Source of the DNA: Lepus europaeus
Lineage: Eukaryota > Chordata > Mammalia > Lagomorpha > Leporidae
DNA: 64,000 bases
Assembly: GCF_033115175.1 (NCBI RefSeq)
Contig: NC_084844.1
Span: 29,855,885 to 29,919,884, forward strand
Reading direction: 5' to 3'
Positions 23,500 to 35,156 of the stretch are shown here, piece by piece. Under the pieces are notes generated by a model. It saw only the letters and a list, made by a program, of their open reading frames with translations, was not told the origin of the DNA and ran no database searches. Position 1 is the stretch's first letter; every line of letters starts with the position of its first letter. The position numbers and the translations under genes were made by a program.

Positions 23500-24145
23500 A
23501 AAATGTGTACATCAGAACCAAAGCAAATGTGTATCTAAAAATGGAAATATGAAACATATTCTATTCACCATACACTGTCAACTAAAATAGTCAGAAATAA
23601 ACCCACCAATAAAATTCCGGGACTATATGAGGAGACCAAGAAAAGTTTTGCTGTAGAATATAAAATTATATCTGAACAAATGTAAATACATAAAATTCCC
23701 TTTATGAGAGGATTAATATAAGTTTAATGTAATTCTAATAAGAATGTTAATAGTATAAAATAAACAGATTTTAAAGTTTATGTGCACAAAAGGAACATGT
23801 AAGAGTAAGAAACAAGAATAGGGACAGTGACAATTGCAAGGAGACACTTGCTATAACATATATCCAGATATACCAAAGATTCTTGTGATTGAATCAGTAT
23901 GTTACTGGGATAAGAATTGCATCACAGATAGATAAAAAGGGATGTAGAAGAAACAGGCACTAGCAAACACAATAATCTCCTGTACACTAATATCAGTCTT
24001 TCAATTTCGTGAAAATAAGAATAAATAATTTATAAGACTGTGTCAAGAACAATTTTTTGGAAAAGGTATAATTGGATACTAATATTGTGCCATATACAAA
24101 TAAAATGATGCATGAAATAAAGAATCAAATGTCTAAAAACAATGG
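23500..24145 (+). mobile_element. Old L1M ORF2 remnant, left part
   Basis: 'tgttactgggataagaattg' matches the ORF2 block 'tggtactggcataag', and 'aggtataattggatactaat' matches 'gctgggacaattggatatcc'. All frames are broken. It continues after the SINE at 24420. Confidence 0.55.
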
Positions 24146-24419
24146 CGGGGGGGGGAGCAAGTGTTTAGCCCAGTGGTAAAATGCTGACTGGGATACCCAT
24201 GTCCCGTATCATCTAGGGCCTAGGTTTGAGTGCAGCTCTAGCCCCAATTCCAGCTTCCTGCTGATGTGTACCCTTTGAGGCTGAGTTTATGGCCAAGTAA
24301 TGGCCCACATGAGAGATCTAGATGAGTTCCCAGCATTGGCATTGCTTATCTCTGGCCATTTCAAGCATTTGGGCATGAATTAGTTGATAGGAGATATGCT
24401 CTCTCTAATAAATAAATAA
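24146..24419 (+). mobile_element. C SINE, old subtype
   Basis: 'agcaagtgtttagcccagtg', 'attccagcttcctgctgatg', tail 'aataaataaataac'. It interrupts the L1M remnant. Confidence 0.82.
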
Positions 24420-24760
24420 CATTTACTTTTTATTTACTTATTTTTTTATTATTATTGAGAGAGATGTCCAATATCTTGCTGTTCAGGTAAAAGAAATATT
24501 TTTAGCCAAGATAAGAAACAAGAATCTATGCATGGAACATGTATGCCTATAAAATATATTAAACCTTTATACAACAAAAGGGATGCAAACTATGGCAAAA
24601 GAAAAACAATAGATTTGCAGATATTTAGAAAATATGCAAGAGAAAAAAATCTTGCTACCTATAAAACTGAGAGATAATTTTGCAAAGTATAAAACAGTTT
24701 CCTGATATTTGGCCAATAATTCTTAAACCATAGAAAAATGAGAATATAAACTATGTATTT
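24420..24760 (+). mobile_element. Old L1M ORF2 remnant, right part
   Basis: Degenerate match to the block 'ttcaaaggacaccatcaagaa' through 'atatctgataagggac' (here 'cagtttcctgatatttggcc'). It continues 23500-24145. Confidence 0.45.
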
Positions 24761-24794
24761 CACCTCTGAAGCCAAGGCCCAAAGCAGTCAGGTT

Positions 24795-25162
24795 AAGGTG
24801 ACATTTAATTATTTATGAAGCATGGTGCTTCACACATTTCTGATACAGTGTGCTCATGTCTTTGGTGTATATACCCAGCGGTAGGATTTCTGGGTCTTAT
24901 GGCAAATCTATTTCTAGTTTTTTAAGGAATCTCTACAATGTTTCCCACAGCGACTGCACTAATTTATCTTCTCATCAACAGTGTATTAAAAATTATTTTT
25001 CCATATCTGTACCAGAATGTGCTACTCTGTCTTTTGGATTTTAACCATTCTGACAGGGATGAGGTGGTATCTCATTATGGCTTTGATTTGCATTTCCTTG
25101 ATGACTGGTGATGTCGAGATTTTTTTCAAATATTTGTTGGCCATATATATTACTTCTTTTGT
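24795..25162 (-). mobile_element. L1, inverted 5' piece
   Basis: 'gtgtatatacccagcggtag', 'tgtttcccacagcgactgca', 'gatgaggtggtatctcatta' and 'tttgatttgcatttccttga' are the complement of the L1 ORF2 end. The piece ends at 'ttgtccatta', where the strand of the L1 switches. Confidence 0.88.
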
Positions 25163-25620
25163 CCATTAAAGTCCAATAGACAAAATATAAAATCATCCAA
25201 GGTATCCATCATCAGAAGAATGGATAAAGAATTTATCAAGTTATACAAAATGCACAATTTATATATACACATATTTTGTATATATACACACACAATGGGA
25301 TATTATTCAACTATTAAAAATGAAACCCTATCATTTGCATCAAAATGGATGCAACTAGAGGACACCATGTTGACTAAAATAAATAGGACACAGGCAAATG
25401 TCCTATGTTCTCCACTATATATGAGAACTAAAATTAAAAAAGAAAAAAATCAAAAACAGAAAAGAAATGCCTGTGTGTATCAGTATTGCTGCAAATATGG
25501 TATTGTCAAACTGTTTTGTATCTTTGTCAAACCAATGGCTAAGAATGATGTACTACTATAGTTTTAATAATGAGTGATTATTTTAAAATTCAATACATAT
25601 GAATGAAATGGACATCTTTT
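25163..25620 (+). mobile_element. L1, 3' piece in plus orientation
   Basis: 'tccatcatcagaagaatgg', 'gggatattattcaactatta', 'gtcctatgttctccactata' are the next L1 blocks 3' of those in the inverted piece. The two pieces together form one L1 copy with a 5' inversion. Confidence 0.85.
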
Positions 25621-25740
25621 CATTTGATTATTGTTTGTAGCCCTTGAATATATTTCCACTGAACTCTTTTCTTTTTATTTGTTGAACTTTTTATTTAGTG
25701 TAGTATTAAGCCTTTGACTATAATACAAATTAAAAGCAAG

Positions 25741-25800
25741 AGAGAGGGATGAAAGAAGGAAGGAAGGACAAAGGGAGGAAAGGGAAAGAGAGGGGAAGAT
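25741..25800 (+). repeat. GA-rich purine tract
   Basis: agaga/ggaag imperfect run of about 60 bp, possibly the G/A-rich part of the L1 3' UTR. Confidence 0.75.
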
Positions 25801-26010
25801 CATTAAATTCTTAGAACTGTGCCTATGAACTACACTGAATCTGTTGCCTTTATATTAATATGATAACATGAGAATTTTTGAGAACTGTGTTGCAGTAATT
25901 GTCATTTATGTACTGTGATCCTCAAAACTAATGTATTAATGAACTCATTAAAAACAATGAAAATCACTTATAATGCCAAAAATCCTGTTTTAGTTAAAAA
26001 CTTAACGTTG

Positions 26011-26358
26011 GGGTCAGCACTGTGGCATAGTGGGTAAAGTCAGTGCCTGCATTCCATATAGGAGCCCATTCAAGCCCTAGTTGCTCTACTTCTGATCCAG
26101 CTTCCTGCTAATAAACCTGGTAAAACAGGAGAAGATGGCCCAAGTCCTTGGGGCCCTGCACCCATGTGGGAGACCTGGAAGAAGCTCAGGTTCCTGGCTT
26201 CTGATCAGCATAGCTCTGGCCATTGTGGCCATTTGAGGAGTGAAGCAGCATACGGAAGATCGATCTCTCTCTCTCTTGCTCTCTCTCTCTCTCTCTCTCT
26301 CACTCTCTGTATCTGCCTCTGCCTCTCTGTAATTCTGCCTTTCAAATAAATATTTTTA
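26011..26358 (+). mobile_element. C SINE, full length
   Basis: Head 'gggtcagcactgtggcatag', (CT)n at 26261-26305, tail 'caaataaatatttttaaa'. Target duplication aaaaacttaacgttg / aaaaacttaatgttg at 25996-26010 and 26359-26373 (one CpG-type difference). Confidence 0.95.
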
Positions 26359-26373
26359 AAAAACTTAATGTTG

Positions 26374-26580
26374 AGGGGGAACTTTAGCATAGCAGTTCCA
26401 ACTCTGCTTGGAATGCCCAAATCCCATATTAGTGCCTGGATTTAGTTCCCCTTCCTACTTCTGGCTTCCTGCTAAGGCTCACCCTGAGAAGCAGCAAGTG
26501 ATGGTTCACGTTATTGTGTCCCTGGCACCCATGTTGCAGATATGTCTGAGGTATCAGGATCCTGGGCTTCAATAAATCAA
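26374..26580 (+). mobile_element. C SINE fragment, old subtype
   Basis: 'ggggaactttagcatagc', 'cttcctgctaaggctcac', 'tggttcacgttattgtgtcc'. It lacks the CT tract and tail and runs into a reverse-strand fragment. Confidence 0.75.
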
Positions 26581-26584
26581 CTAC

Positions 26585-26705
26585 TCAAGTCATCACCAAA
26601 GCCTCCAAGAACCAGCCTTAGCAGGAAATTTGGAGTCAGGAGTCAGAGTTAGGAAACAAATTCAAATGCTTTGATGTGGGACATGGATGTCAACCATTTG
26701 GTCGA
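26585..26705 (-). mobile_element. C SINE fragment, reverse strand
   Basis: 'gcaggaaatttggagtcagg', 'agtcagagttaggaaacaaa', 'gatgtgggacatggatgtc' are the complement of an old C SINE head half. Confidence 0.7.
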
Positions 26706-26849
26706 CCATCTTCTCCGCCATATAAACATTTTTATCTTCCTGTTTTTCCTCATAAATATGGACAAGCCTTTAAATATTGAGAAGAAAAAAGTAAATAATC
26801 CAATAAAGATGGAAAAGGAATATAAGAAAACAATTAAAAAAAAATTCTA

Positions 26850-27590
26850 AGGTCAAGGAATACATTCTCAAGCCTGCTAGCAGTCAGGGAAAGACATACT
26901 AAAGTAACACTGACACATCACTTTGTGCCATCAGATAGTCACACCTTTAAAAACATCAGGAAGATTTACGGGAAGGGATATAAGAAAAGAATGCCCCCTG
27001 AGAAGGAAATGGAAGTGGAGTTGTTTGCAGCCTTTTGGGAAAGTAATCAGATAATAACCCTTAAAATTTAAAATCAACATAGCCTTTGAGCTAACAGCCC
27101 CCCTTCTGGAATCCTACCCACAGAAACAAAAACAAAGGTACTCAAAATGTAAGCTTATCTTGATGTAATCAATTTTTCAATCTATGCATAGTTTATCATA
27201 ATATTCCCATAAATGTTTGATGACCCCTTGTAGGCACAGATTTTATTAGAGTATTGATCATAATGGATATTATTGATAAAATATAGTCCATTCTTATCAG
27301 AAAATATTACTTAGAAATTAAATGAATAAATCAGAGTTATACCTGTTGATTTGAAGGCATTTCTATGAGATATTCTTGAGTGAGAAAAGTACAGAAAGTT
27401 TCCATATGATCTTATATCAAAAGAAAAAGGCAACCTCTAAATTTGCATATTAATAATTTACATTTGTATATTATTATTAAGGACAGAAGAACAATCAATA
27501 GTTTATTGTCACGGGTTTTTAAAGGTTATAGGGAGTAAAGCCTTCTAGAGGAGAAATAACAAATGAAGGAATTAGCACAGAGCAGGTAGA
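26850..27590 (+). mobile_element. Old L1M ORF2-end / 3' UTR remnant
   Basis: 'cagtcagggaaagacatact', 'cacatcactttgtgccatca', 'cttctggaatcctacccaca', 'agaaaatattacttagaaat', 'atgagatattcttgagtgag' follow the order of the L1M ORF2 3' end. Heavily diverged. Confidence 0.65.
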
Positions 27591-27724
27591 TTTTGTTGAC
27601 TATGGGTTTCCATGTGGTTGTACCTGATTCTCATTAGGAGGTTGCAAAAAGAATGATCTCAATTTATGCAAAAGAGAGTTCTTATGCCACCAAGTAGGAA
27701 TCTGCATCATGTTAAAATGGAAAT

Positions 27725-27925
27725 ATCGACTCCAGAATCAAAAATTCTAGTTGCAAGGCATAGGACCGGGAACGTTGCTTCAGTTCTCTGATTTTCACTT
27801 TCCCCATCTTATAACAGGATAATAATACATCGCAACTGACAAAGTCCTGAAAATATTAATGCAAAGTATGTAAAACGTTTAGTGGAATATAGGCACACAT
27901 GAAGTACTCAACAATGTTAATTTTC
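27725..27925 (+). mobile_element. MIR (tRNA-derived SINE)
   Basis: 'gactccagaatcaaaaattc', 'ttctctgattttcactttcc', 'gtatgtaaaacgtttagtgg', 'gaagtactcaacaatgtta' follow the whole MIR consensus in order. Confidence 0.8.
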
Positions 27926-30359
27926 TTTTTTTTTAGCTCAATTTTAAAAATGTCTCTTGATTGTCATTGGCAGTCAATTAAAATCAATTATGAAGACTGG
28001 GAAAGGTTGATAATCCAGGTTTGTTTTCCAAAACTAAGAATCCAAAACATTTTGACAGTAAGAATTCAAATGTTTTGTTAGACATCAAAGAGTGTATGAC
28101 GATCTTCAGGGCTAATTAACTTAGGTCTGTTAATATACGATGACTATTTTCAGGCACGGTTTCTTTTTAAAGGCCCTCACCAACTCTAGTTATCCTACCA
28201 AAGCAGATATTATTTCATTATTCGGTTCGATGCAGATGGTTGGTTTTCGTATCTTTTCACAATTTTTGCCACCAGGCTTACTGGAGAGTAAATGAACATA
28301 GCTGGCCAGAGAATAAATGAACAAAGTTGATGCAGGCATAGGAATAAGGAAGAGCTCAAGTCAGGCAGAAATGAAATTTATCTGAAAAATATGCATCTTC
28401 TGCTACTCTTTCTACGTTTTGCAGGGTGCTGTGTCTCATTGAACACACTGAGATGTCCAGAGTTGGCATGCATACTACCTACAGGAGGTGGAAGGAAGAA
28501 GGAAGGCAACAGGCTGACTATTTTGGTTCTGTTTCATATCTGCTTCACACATATCACATATCACACATACGAGTGTGATATGAAGGATCACAGAATTGTC
28601 TCTTGAAATAGCCTTTAGTTATGGCTTAAAAAGGAACCATGAACTTGCACAACATTCCCATCATCTTCACTGAAAATTTCCAAACACTAAGGACTAGCTC
28701 ACAGTCTAACAGCAGAGAAAACAATCCACAAATCCAACACAAAAAGAAATAAATAGAATTATGACTAAGTACAATGACAGATCATACAGGATGATATGTA
28801 AACATAAAGACTAGGAATTTAAGTCAGCCTGGATGATTTCCAAATTAAGCAGACTATTCCATGTCCCAGAAAAATTTTACATTCTAAAATCTTATGCTGC
28901 TAAAATGCCCAGAAATTCTGGAAACTTCCATTTAAATGCAAAAATGCACTTACACAAACAGTAGAACCACAGGTTGCCCTGGGGAATAACTGTTGATCTT
29001 CGAAAGCTTTTTAATGATCTCATGTTGGAATAGAAAACATTACTCTTAAGAAGATGGGGACCTGAAGCTAGGACCCAAAACCTACAGTTATTACTACAAA
29101 GAAAAAATTGAACTACATAATTTAAGAAAGGATACAATAGAAAAAAGAACTTTCTTTTGAAAATTCACAGTCACAACCTTGCCATCATGTGGGTTTTGAC
29201 TTTGCATGCATACTATCTGCATATTTTGGAGAACTTCAGGAAAATATATTCACGTAAAATGTTTTCATACTGGTAGCAGCTCAGAGCTACTAGTGAAGTA
29301 AATACATGTCCTCTCTGGAATGATACACCTAAATCCAAGTTCAGTAGAATTCCTACGTATTGCTACCGAGTGTTAGGACTTGCTAGGCCATTGGAACACA
29401 AATGGCTAACTCTGCAGCTGATAAAATTGCAAAATGACCCTGAGGATAATCCAGTGATATTTCACTGCCTAAAACTCTTCCATTTGACTCTGATTTTTAT
29501 AGTCCTTGCCAGGGATATTCCAGGTTGATAAGACTCTTAACCTTGTACTTTGCTGACCACATAAATATCTGGCATGGGAACTTTTTGTTTATTCAGACCC
29601 ACTTTATTGCAGTGATGTGGGTCACTGCATGTACACAAAACTCCCTTGCTTTAGAGAGGTCACAGTCCTCTCCCAGCAGGCTGAACATTCACTTCTGGCC
29701 TCCCCACTCACTCTCTGGTAGGCTACAATCCCACCTCCAACTCACCATCCTGTCCTTTCTACAATAAAAGTCTTTTATGCTTTAATGGTCCACCTCCCTA
29801 CCTTCAAACCCTAAAATTCCAAAAGGTAACACCACCTAAATAGGATTTCACACTAAATAAATCACCATGTACTTAAGAATCAGGCTACAGAGGGACAGTT
29901 ACCATAAACAAACTTCTCCTCTGAACCCAAGTAGTAAGAGAAGTAAAATTATAAGATTACTATTAAGTAAGGCATGTTTCAAAATTTATACAAATTAATG
30001 TATTAAAAAATCAGCAAACCATAGGACTACACAAAATAATGAAGCAGATATGAAACAGAACCAAAATAGAACTTCCCCAAATAAGAAATTTTATTGCTGA
30101 AATTTACACACACACACACACACACCACTTGAATTGAATAACACATTTGAAAAGAAAAATAGCCATCTGGAAGAAAGATGTAACACAATCATCCAAAAGC
30201 TGTCCAGAGACACAGATATGTTTTCTTTCATACAAAAGAAATTGAAAGACAGAGAATTGAGTGGGGGTTTACCACATATATTATTTTGAGATCAGAGTAC
30301 AGTTAAGAGAGTAGGGGAGAGGAAGTATTTAAGAAGTCAATAAGCTAAGAATGTTCCTG
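27926..30359. other. Largely unique sequence, about 2.4 kb
   Basis: No SINE, LTR or gene recognised. A (CA)n lies at 30107-30124. Small open frames (for example 28391-28606, 29525-29767) have no known motif. Confidence 0.45.
30107..30124 (+). repeat. (CA)n microsatellite, short
   Basis: About 9-10 ac units. Confidence 0.9.
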
Positions 30360-30960
30360 TTTTTTCTTCATTAATTTGCCCATGTGTTGAATCATATTAA
30401 TGGATTTTCTGATATTAAACAATCTTTTTGCATTCCTGGGTGTTACAGCAGGTTATAAATGGAGCAGACTCCAAGAAAATTGAGTGTGTAGTATATTTAT
30501 TAGCAATGCCCATATGGAAAGGTGGGGAAGTATTGTGATTAGACAAATTTGACATTTGATTCAAACCTTATAGCTTCAGCTGCCCATGAGATGGAGTCAA
30601 TTTTTTTAAGGGCAAGACTTTGGGAAAGGCAGCTCTCTGAAGCTGGAACAAATCTGAAAAGGTGTCCAATGACAAATTAGGCTCCATATCTTCAAGTCCA
30701 CTATGCAGATATAAGCCTGATTATGATAGATTCATTTTTAAATGCATGGCTCAGGTAATTTGGTGATATTTTATTTATCTGTATCATGAATGAACCTGGT
30801 TACTACTTTTTATTTCTTGCACTCTATTTATCTGCATTCAGGAATGATGATCAATCTACCCTTGTAAGATAAGTTGCTAAGTATTTTTTTTATATTTTCT
30901 GAGATATCTTATATAAAATTGAAGCAGTCAGTTTAACTGTTTGCTAATGGTTATTGATTC
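30360..30960 (-). mobile_element. Old L1 ORF2 remnant, reverse strand
   Basis: 'ctttttgcattcctgggtgt' and 'cccttgtaagataagttgct' are the complements of two ORF2 blocks ('ttgcattcctggg' and 'ctcgtaaaatgagttggg') that lie in this order in the RT region. The rest is degenerate. Confidence 0.6.
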
Positions 30961-31023
30961 ATATGTGACTGAGGTGGCCAACTGTATTCTTCATTTTCTC
31001 CATTTTAAAATGAACATCTACTA

Positions 31024-31302
31024 GTGCCAGGACCCCGGGTTCTAGTCCTGGCTGGGGCTCTGAATTCTGTCCCGGTTGCACTGATCTGAAGCCAGGAGCT
31101 AGGTGCTTCTTCCTGATCTCCCATGCAGGTGCAGGGCCCAAGGACCTGGGCCATCCTCCACTGCCTTCCCAGGCCACAGCAGAGAGCTGGACTGGAAGAG
31201 GAGCAACCGGGACAGAATCCGGCACCCCAACCAGGACTAGAACCCGGGGTCCTGGCACTGCAGGCGGAGGATTAGCCAAGTAAGTCGTGGCACTGGCCCA
31301 AA
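31024..31302 (-). mobile_element. C SINE hairpin: inverted head followed by reverse-strand body
   Basis: 31024-31079 is the C SINE head region in plus orientation ('ccgggttctagtcctggc' to 'ttctgtcccggttgc'). From 31080 the body runs in reverse orientation to the head complement at 31302. The two head arms (31024-31079 and about 31206-31262) are complementary over about 57 bp with few mismatches, enclosing ~126 bp. There is no A/T tail. Confidence 0.9.
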
Positions 31303-31479
31303 GTCATTGCATCTTGAAGTTATTTTACTTCTTTAGTTTTGAGAAATTTAATTAACTTTAAAGAATAACCCAAAAATGATACTTTTGTGAGTACTTAGAC
31401 TTAACTATAACTTATGAGTCATAAGGATATCCTTCAACTTAATACACTAAAATGAAATAAATCTTTGAGTACAGGTTTT

Positions 31480-31885
31480 ACTACTAACTCTCATAATACA
31501 ATTCTTTAAGGACACAGGTCCTGTATAGGAAATGAGTGCACAGTGAATCCTGTTGTTAATTTAACAATTAACACTCTTATAAATGACATCAGTGATCACC
31601 TGAGGCTCTTGACATGAGTTGCCAAGGCTATGGAAGATTTTTAATTCACAGACTCCATTAGTATTTAGATAAAGCCAAAAGCATAGTGGAAGTTCTCTCC
31701 TCCATTCAGAGAAAAGTACCTCCTTCTTTGATGGCCATTCCTTTCCCCTGGGCTCTCACCCACAGAGGTCCTTCATGTAGGATGCTTTTTGTCACAGGGT
31801 CTCGGCTTTCCATGCCCAAAATGTTCTTGTGGGCTTTACAACCAGACCAGAATGCCTTAAGGTCCAATTCTATATCCTCTCTAAT
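31480..31885 (-). mobile_element. Rabbit L1 3' UTR fragment, reverse strand
   Basis: 'gacatcagtgatcacctgag', 'tggaagttctctcctccatt' and 'cagagaaaagtacctccttc' are shared with the L1 tails at 39722-40413, 44061-44548 and 35157-35940. Confidence 0.88.
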
Positions 31886-31889
31886 TTAG

Positions 31890-32575
31890 AATATTCTTAT
31901 TTTCAACATTTTCTCTAAATACATTTAAAGAAAACAGAGAGTTGTCATTTTTTTCAACCACCAAACAAGGATTTAGAAAAACTCAATAGAAGAAAGGAAG
32001 TCTGTTGTTATCATCCATGTCTTTGCTTAGTAAGTTCTTTCTTCCTCCCTGATGTTCCAAAGGTCCTTCCTTTTTCATTTCCCTTTTGTATACAGAGCCT
32101 TTCAAATAAACAAATAAATCTTTAAAAAGAAAAGAAGTTGAGGATCCCCATACTGACTTTGCTGGTATGGATGAGAATTTGACAACAAAATAGAAAGACT
32201 TTTTATCCATTCATTTTCCATGGACATTTCTTTGATGCCTTGGTTTTAAATTTATTTATTCTAGAGCATAAATCTTTAGAAAACATAAGTTTATTTCTCT
32301 TCTCCCACTCTTACATCAAAATTTTCCATTTCCATTTTATTTTTACTCCTTCATTACATTCTTATTCACTTATGTTTGAAAACTATAAGTGTCTGTTGCC
32401 AAGGTTTATTAAGTAAATAAACAAATGTATTAGTATCAAAGTGCTAAGGGTGAGACAGACAATTCTGTTGTTTCCCCAGCTCTCCAATTTGAAGTAGGCT
32501 CTTAGCAACTTTTAAATATTTATAAACTGCATTATTAAATCACCATGGAGCTTCAAATAGAAGTAGCTCCTCATA
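31890..32575. other. Unclassified AT-rich sequence with a SINE tail scrap
   Basis: 'cctttcaaataaacaaataa' at 32098-32118 looks like the last ~35 bp of a C SINE and its tail. Nothing else is recognised. Confidence 0.4.
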
Positions 32576-32577
32576 GA

Positions 32578-32705
32578 AAGAACTCAGAGTTGGAAGGTTG
32601 CAGACCAGTTTTGCCAGTAACTGAATAAGCTTATGAAATTCAACTGTTTGAAGACTTAGTTTCTTCAACAAAAATTTGAAACAAAGTTCTGGCCCATCTT
32701 ACAGA
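32578..32705 (+). mobile_element. MIR fragment
   Basis: 'aactcagagttggaaggttg', 'gttttgccagtaactgaata' and 'agacttagtttcttcaacaa' follow MIR consensus order (trait: 'cctcagtttcctcatctg'). Confidence 0.6.
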
Positions 32706-33321
32706 TTAGGTATGCTTCAATGTCCCAGTAACTGAAAATTATCAGGCAAATCAGTTTGTTAAGCATAATGACATGATAATCAAATTCCTCATAATGCATG
32801 TTCAATTAATAGGTGCTTACTATGTGATAAAAGAGAGAAATCAATTTCTAATCTTTCTTCTGTCAATAATCAATTTTAAAATTCATTGGGTTTACTCTTT
32901 AAAATCAGTGGCAATTTATTAACAGCTTAGTGAGACCAAAATAATAAAACACAAAATTTGTTAATTTTACTTATCGTCAAGTAGTATATGACTTATGAGA
33001 GTACTTAGAGATCACAAACCCCTAGTTTTACTTTATGCAGAGGTTATAAGATAATGTGATCAGGAATAACGTCCCATATCTTTATATGAACACTCCTAGA
33101 ATGGTACAAAGAGAACTTAGAATTAAGCTCTGATTTAGGAAGGATAAACCTTACTTACCAGACAGCCCAATACAAATTAAATCATAAAAAGAAATAATTG
33201 CCAGAAGCTTGAAGTTGCTCATTAAATTATAAAAAAACACTTATTGGAATCCTATGTATAGACATGTGCCTTCAGGGTTTCTTTCCGATTTTAATTGGAG
33301 GGTTAGTTTAAAAATGTTTTT
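32706..33321. other. Unclassified AT-rich sequence
   Basis: No element or gene supported; 'taggtgcttactatgtgata' at 32812 hints at another MIR scrap on the reverse strand. Confidence 0.4.
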
Positions 33322-33545
33322 GGGAGCCAGTGCTGTGGTGTAGTTGGTTAAGGCTCCACCTGTGGTGTTGGCATCCCATATGGACACTAATTCAAGTTCT
33401 AGGTGTTCCACTTCCAATACAGCTACCTGCTGATGGCCTGGGAAATCAGTAGAAGATGATCCAAGATGGAAGACTTCTCTCTCTCTGTTTTTCCCTTTCT
33501 GTGTCTGTAACTCTGCCTCTCAAATAAATAATTCTTTAACAAAAA
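33322..33545 (+). mobile_element. C SINE with internal deletion
   Basis: Both ends are present (head 'gggagccagtgctgtggtgt', tail 'caaataaataattcttta'). About 130 bp between 'gatgatccaag' and 'atggaagacttctc' is missing. Confidence 0.9.
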
Positions 33546-34046
33546 GTTTATATTTCTCAACAGTCCATATACACGAATACAAACTGAAGCAATTCTTTCC
33601 CTGCTATAACAGGCAAGAGAGAATCTCTTCAAAATTGAGTTTTCCCAAAAAAAAAAAAAAATTCTAGTGGCTATAATTACATGAACAAACCGTTTAGATA
33701 GTAAATTAGTACTCTTGATCAGAGGAAACAAATAAATATGGTAAATGTCCTCAAACTAGGGTTATGATAAACCATTCCCATTTTTAATGCTTATTTCCAA
33801 GTAAACTCATGTGCCACACATATTAAATCACAAAGTAGGATGAGCATGCAGTTCTGATATTCAAGATTATTAATATCTACACCTGGTTATATAACTTTTG
33901 TGCCATCTAATGATTGTCAAAGGAAAATAACACTGAGCAAGTTAAGCAGGTTAGGAAAACCTTTTAAAGACAATTGCAATAGGGGAGAGAAACTAAGCTG
34001 AAGTCCATTGAAATAAATAGTAAGAAAGTAGATTTTTTTGTTTGCC
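33546..34046. other. Unclassified sequence
   Basis: An A-run of 15 at about 33647-33661; no gene or repeat named. Confidence 0.4.
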
Positions 34047-34335
34047 TTTTTTTTTTAATCTGAATGGCAGAGAGAGACAGAGACTTATCTCCCATCCACT
34101 GGTCCACTCTGCCAATGCCCATTACAACCCTAGGCTCAGCCTCAAGCCAGGAAATCCATCTGGGTCTCATGTGGGTAGCAGAAACCCAGGCATTTCAGTC
34201 ATCACTTGCTTATTCCCAGGGTGCACATTAGCATGGAGCTGTGATTGGAGTGGAGTTGGACTTGAACTCTGGCATTCTCATATGGAACCTGATTGCCCCA
34301 AGTGGTGCCTTAACCATTGTACAAATGCCTGCCCA
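34047..34335 (-). mobile_element. C SINE, reverse strand, old subtype
   Basis: 'ctgaatggcagagagagaca', 'cccatccactggtccactct', 'tattcccagggtgcacatta', ending at 'caaatgcctgccc'. Confidence 0.9.
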
Positions 34336-34368
34336 AGGGGGAAAGTAGTTCTTTTGTTTTTTGTGTTG

Positions 34369-34702
34369 TTTTTTTTAAGATTTATTTATTTATTTTGAAA
34401 TTCAGAGTTACAGTGAGAGAAGAAGAGTAATAGAGAGAGGATCTTCCATCTGCTGGTTCACTCCCCAGATGGCTACAATGGCCAGGGCTGGCTGGGCCAG
34501 ATTGAAGCCAGGAACCAGGAGCTTTTTACTGGTCTCCCACGTGGGTGGCAGGGGCTCAAGCACTTGGGCCATTCCTTTGCTGCTTTCACAGGAGCATTGG
34601 CAGGGAGCTGAATAGGCAGTGGAGCAGCCAGAGCATGAACTGTGGCCATATGGATACTGGTATCGCAGGCAGCAGCTTTACCCATTATGCCACAACACAG
34701 GC
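34369..34702 (-). mobile_element. C SINE, reverse strand
   Basis: 'ttttttaagatttatttatt' start, 'gctggttcactccccagatg', 'ggtctcccacgtgggtggca', ending 'atgccacaacacaggc'. Middle of three reverse SINEs in a row. Confidence 0.92.
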
Positions 34703-34993
34703 ATATTTTACTTACTTGAAAGAGAAACAGACAGAGAGATCTTTCCTGTGCTGATCTACTCCCCAAATTCCACCACAGCTAGAGCTGGGCCAGGCTAAAG
34801 CCAGGAACCCAATCTTGTTTTCCCAGATGGGTGGCAAGGAACATGCACTTGACACATCATCTGCTGTCTTCCAAGATGCACATTAGTAAGAAGATGAACC
34901 ACAGGCAGGTGTGGGACCTGATTCCAGGCACACTGAGAATTTGTGTTAGGAGTCCAATTGGGAGTTAGCCAACTGCACTGGAAGACCTGCCCC
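34703..34993 (-). mobile_element. C SINE, reverse strand, old subtype
   Basis: 'ttgaaagagaaacagacaga', 'ctactccccaaattccacca', 'cttccaagatgcacattagt', ending 'gaagacctgcccc'. It abuts the previous copy with no spacer. Confidence 0.88.
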
Positions 34994-35156
34994 AGGGAAG
35001 GTTTTAAGTGCTGGAATGATCTAGTGGAAAAACAGGAGGAGGGAGTTGCTCAAGACAATTAGGCCATCCATGTTTGCTAATTGCAGCTAAAGTGAGAATC
35101 CCAAGCTCCAGGAGAGACTGAGACAAGGCCACTCTCTACTTTGATGATTGTATTTC

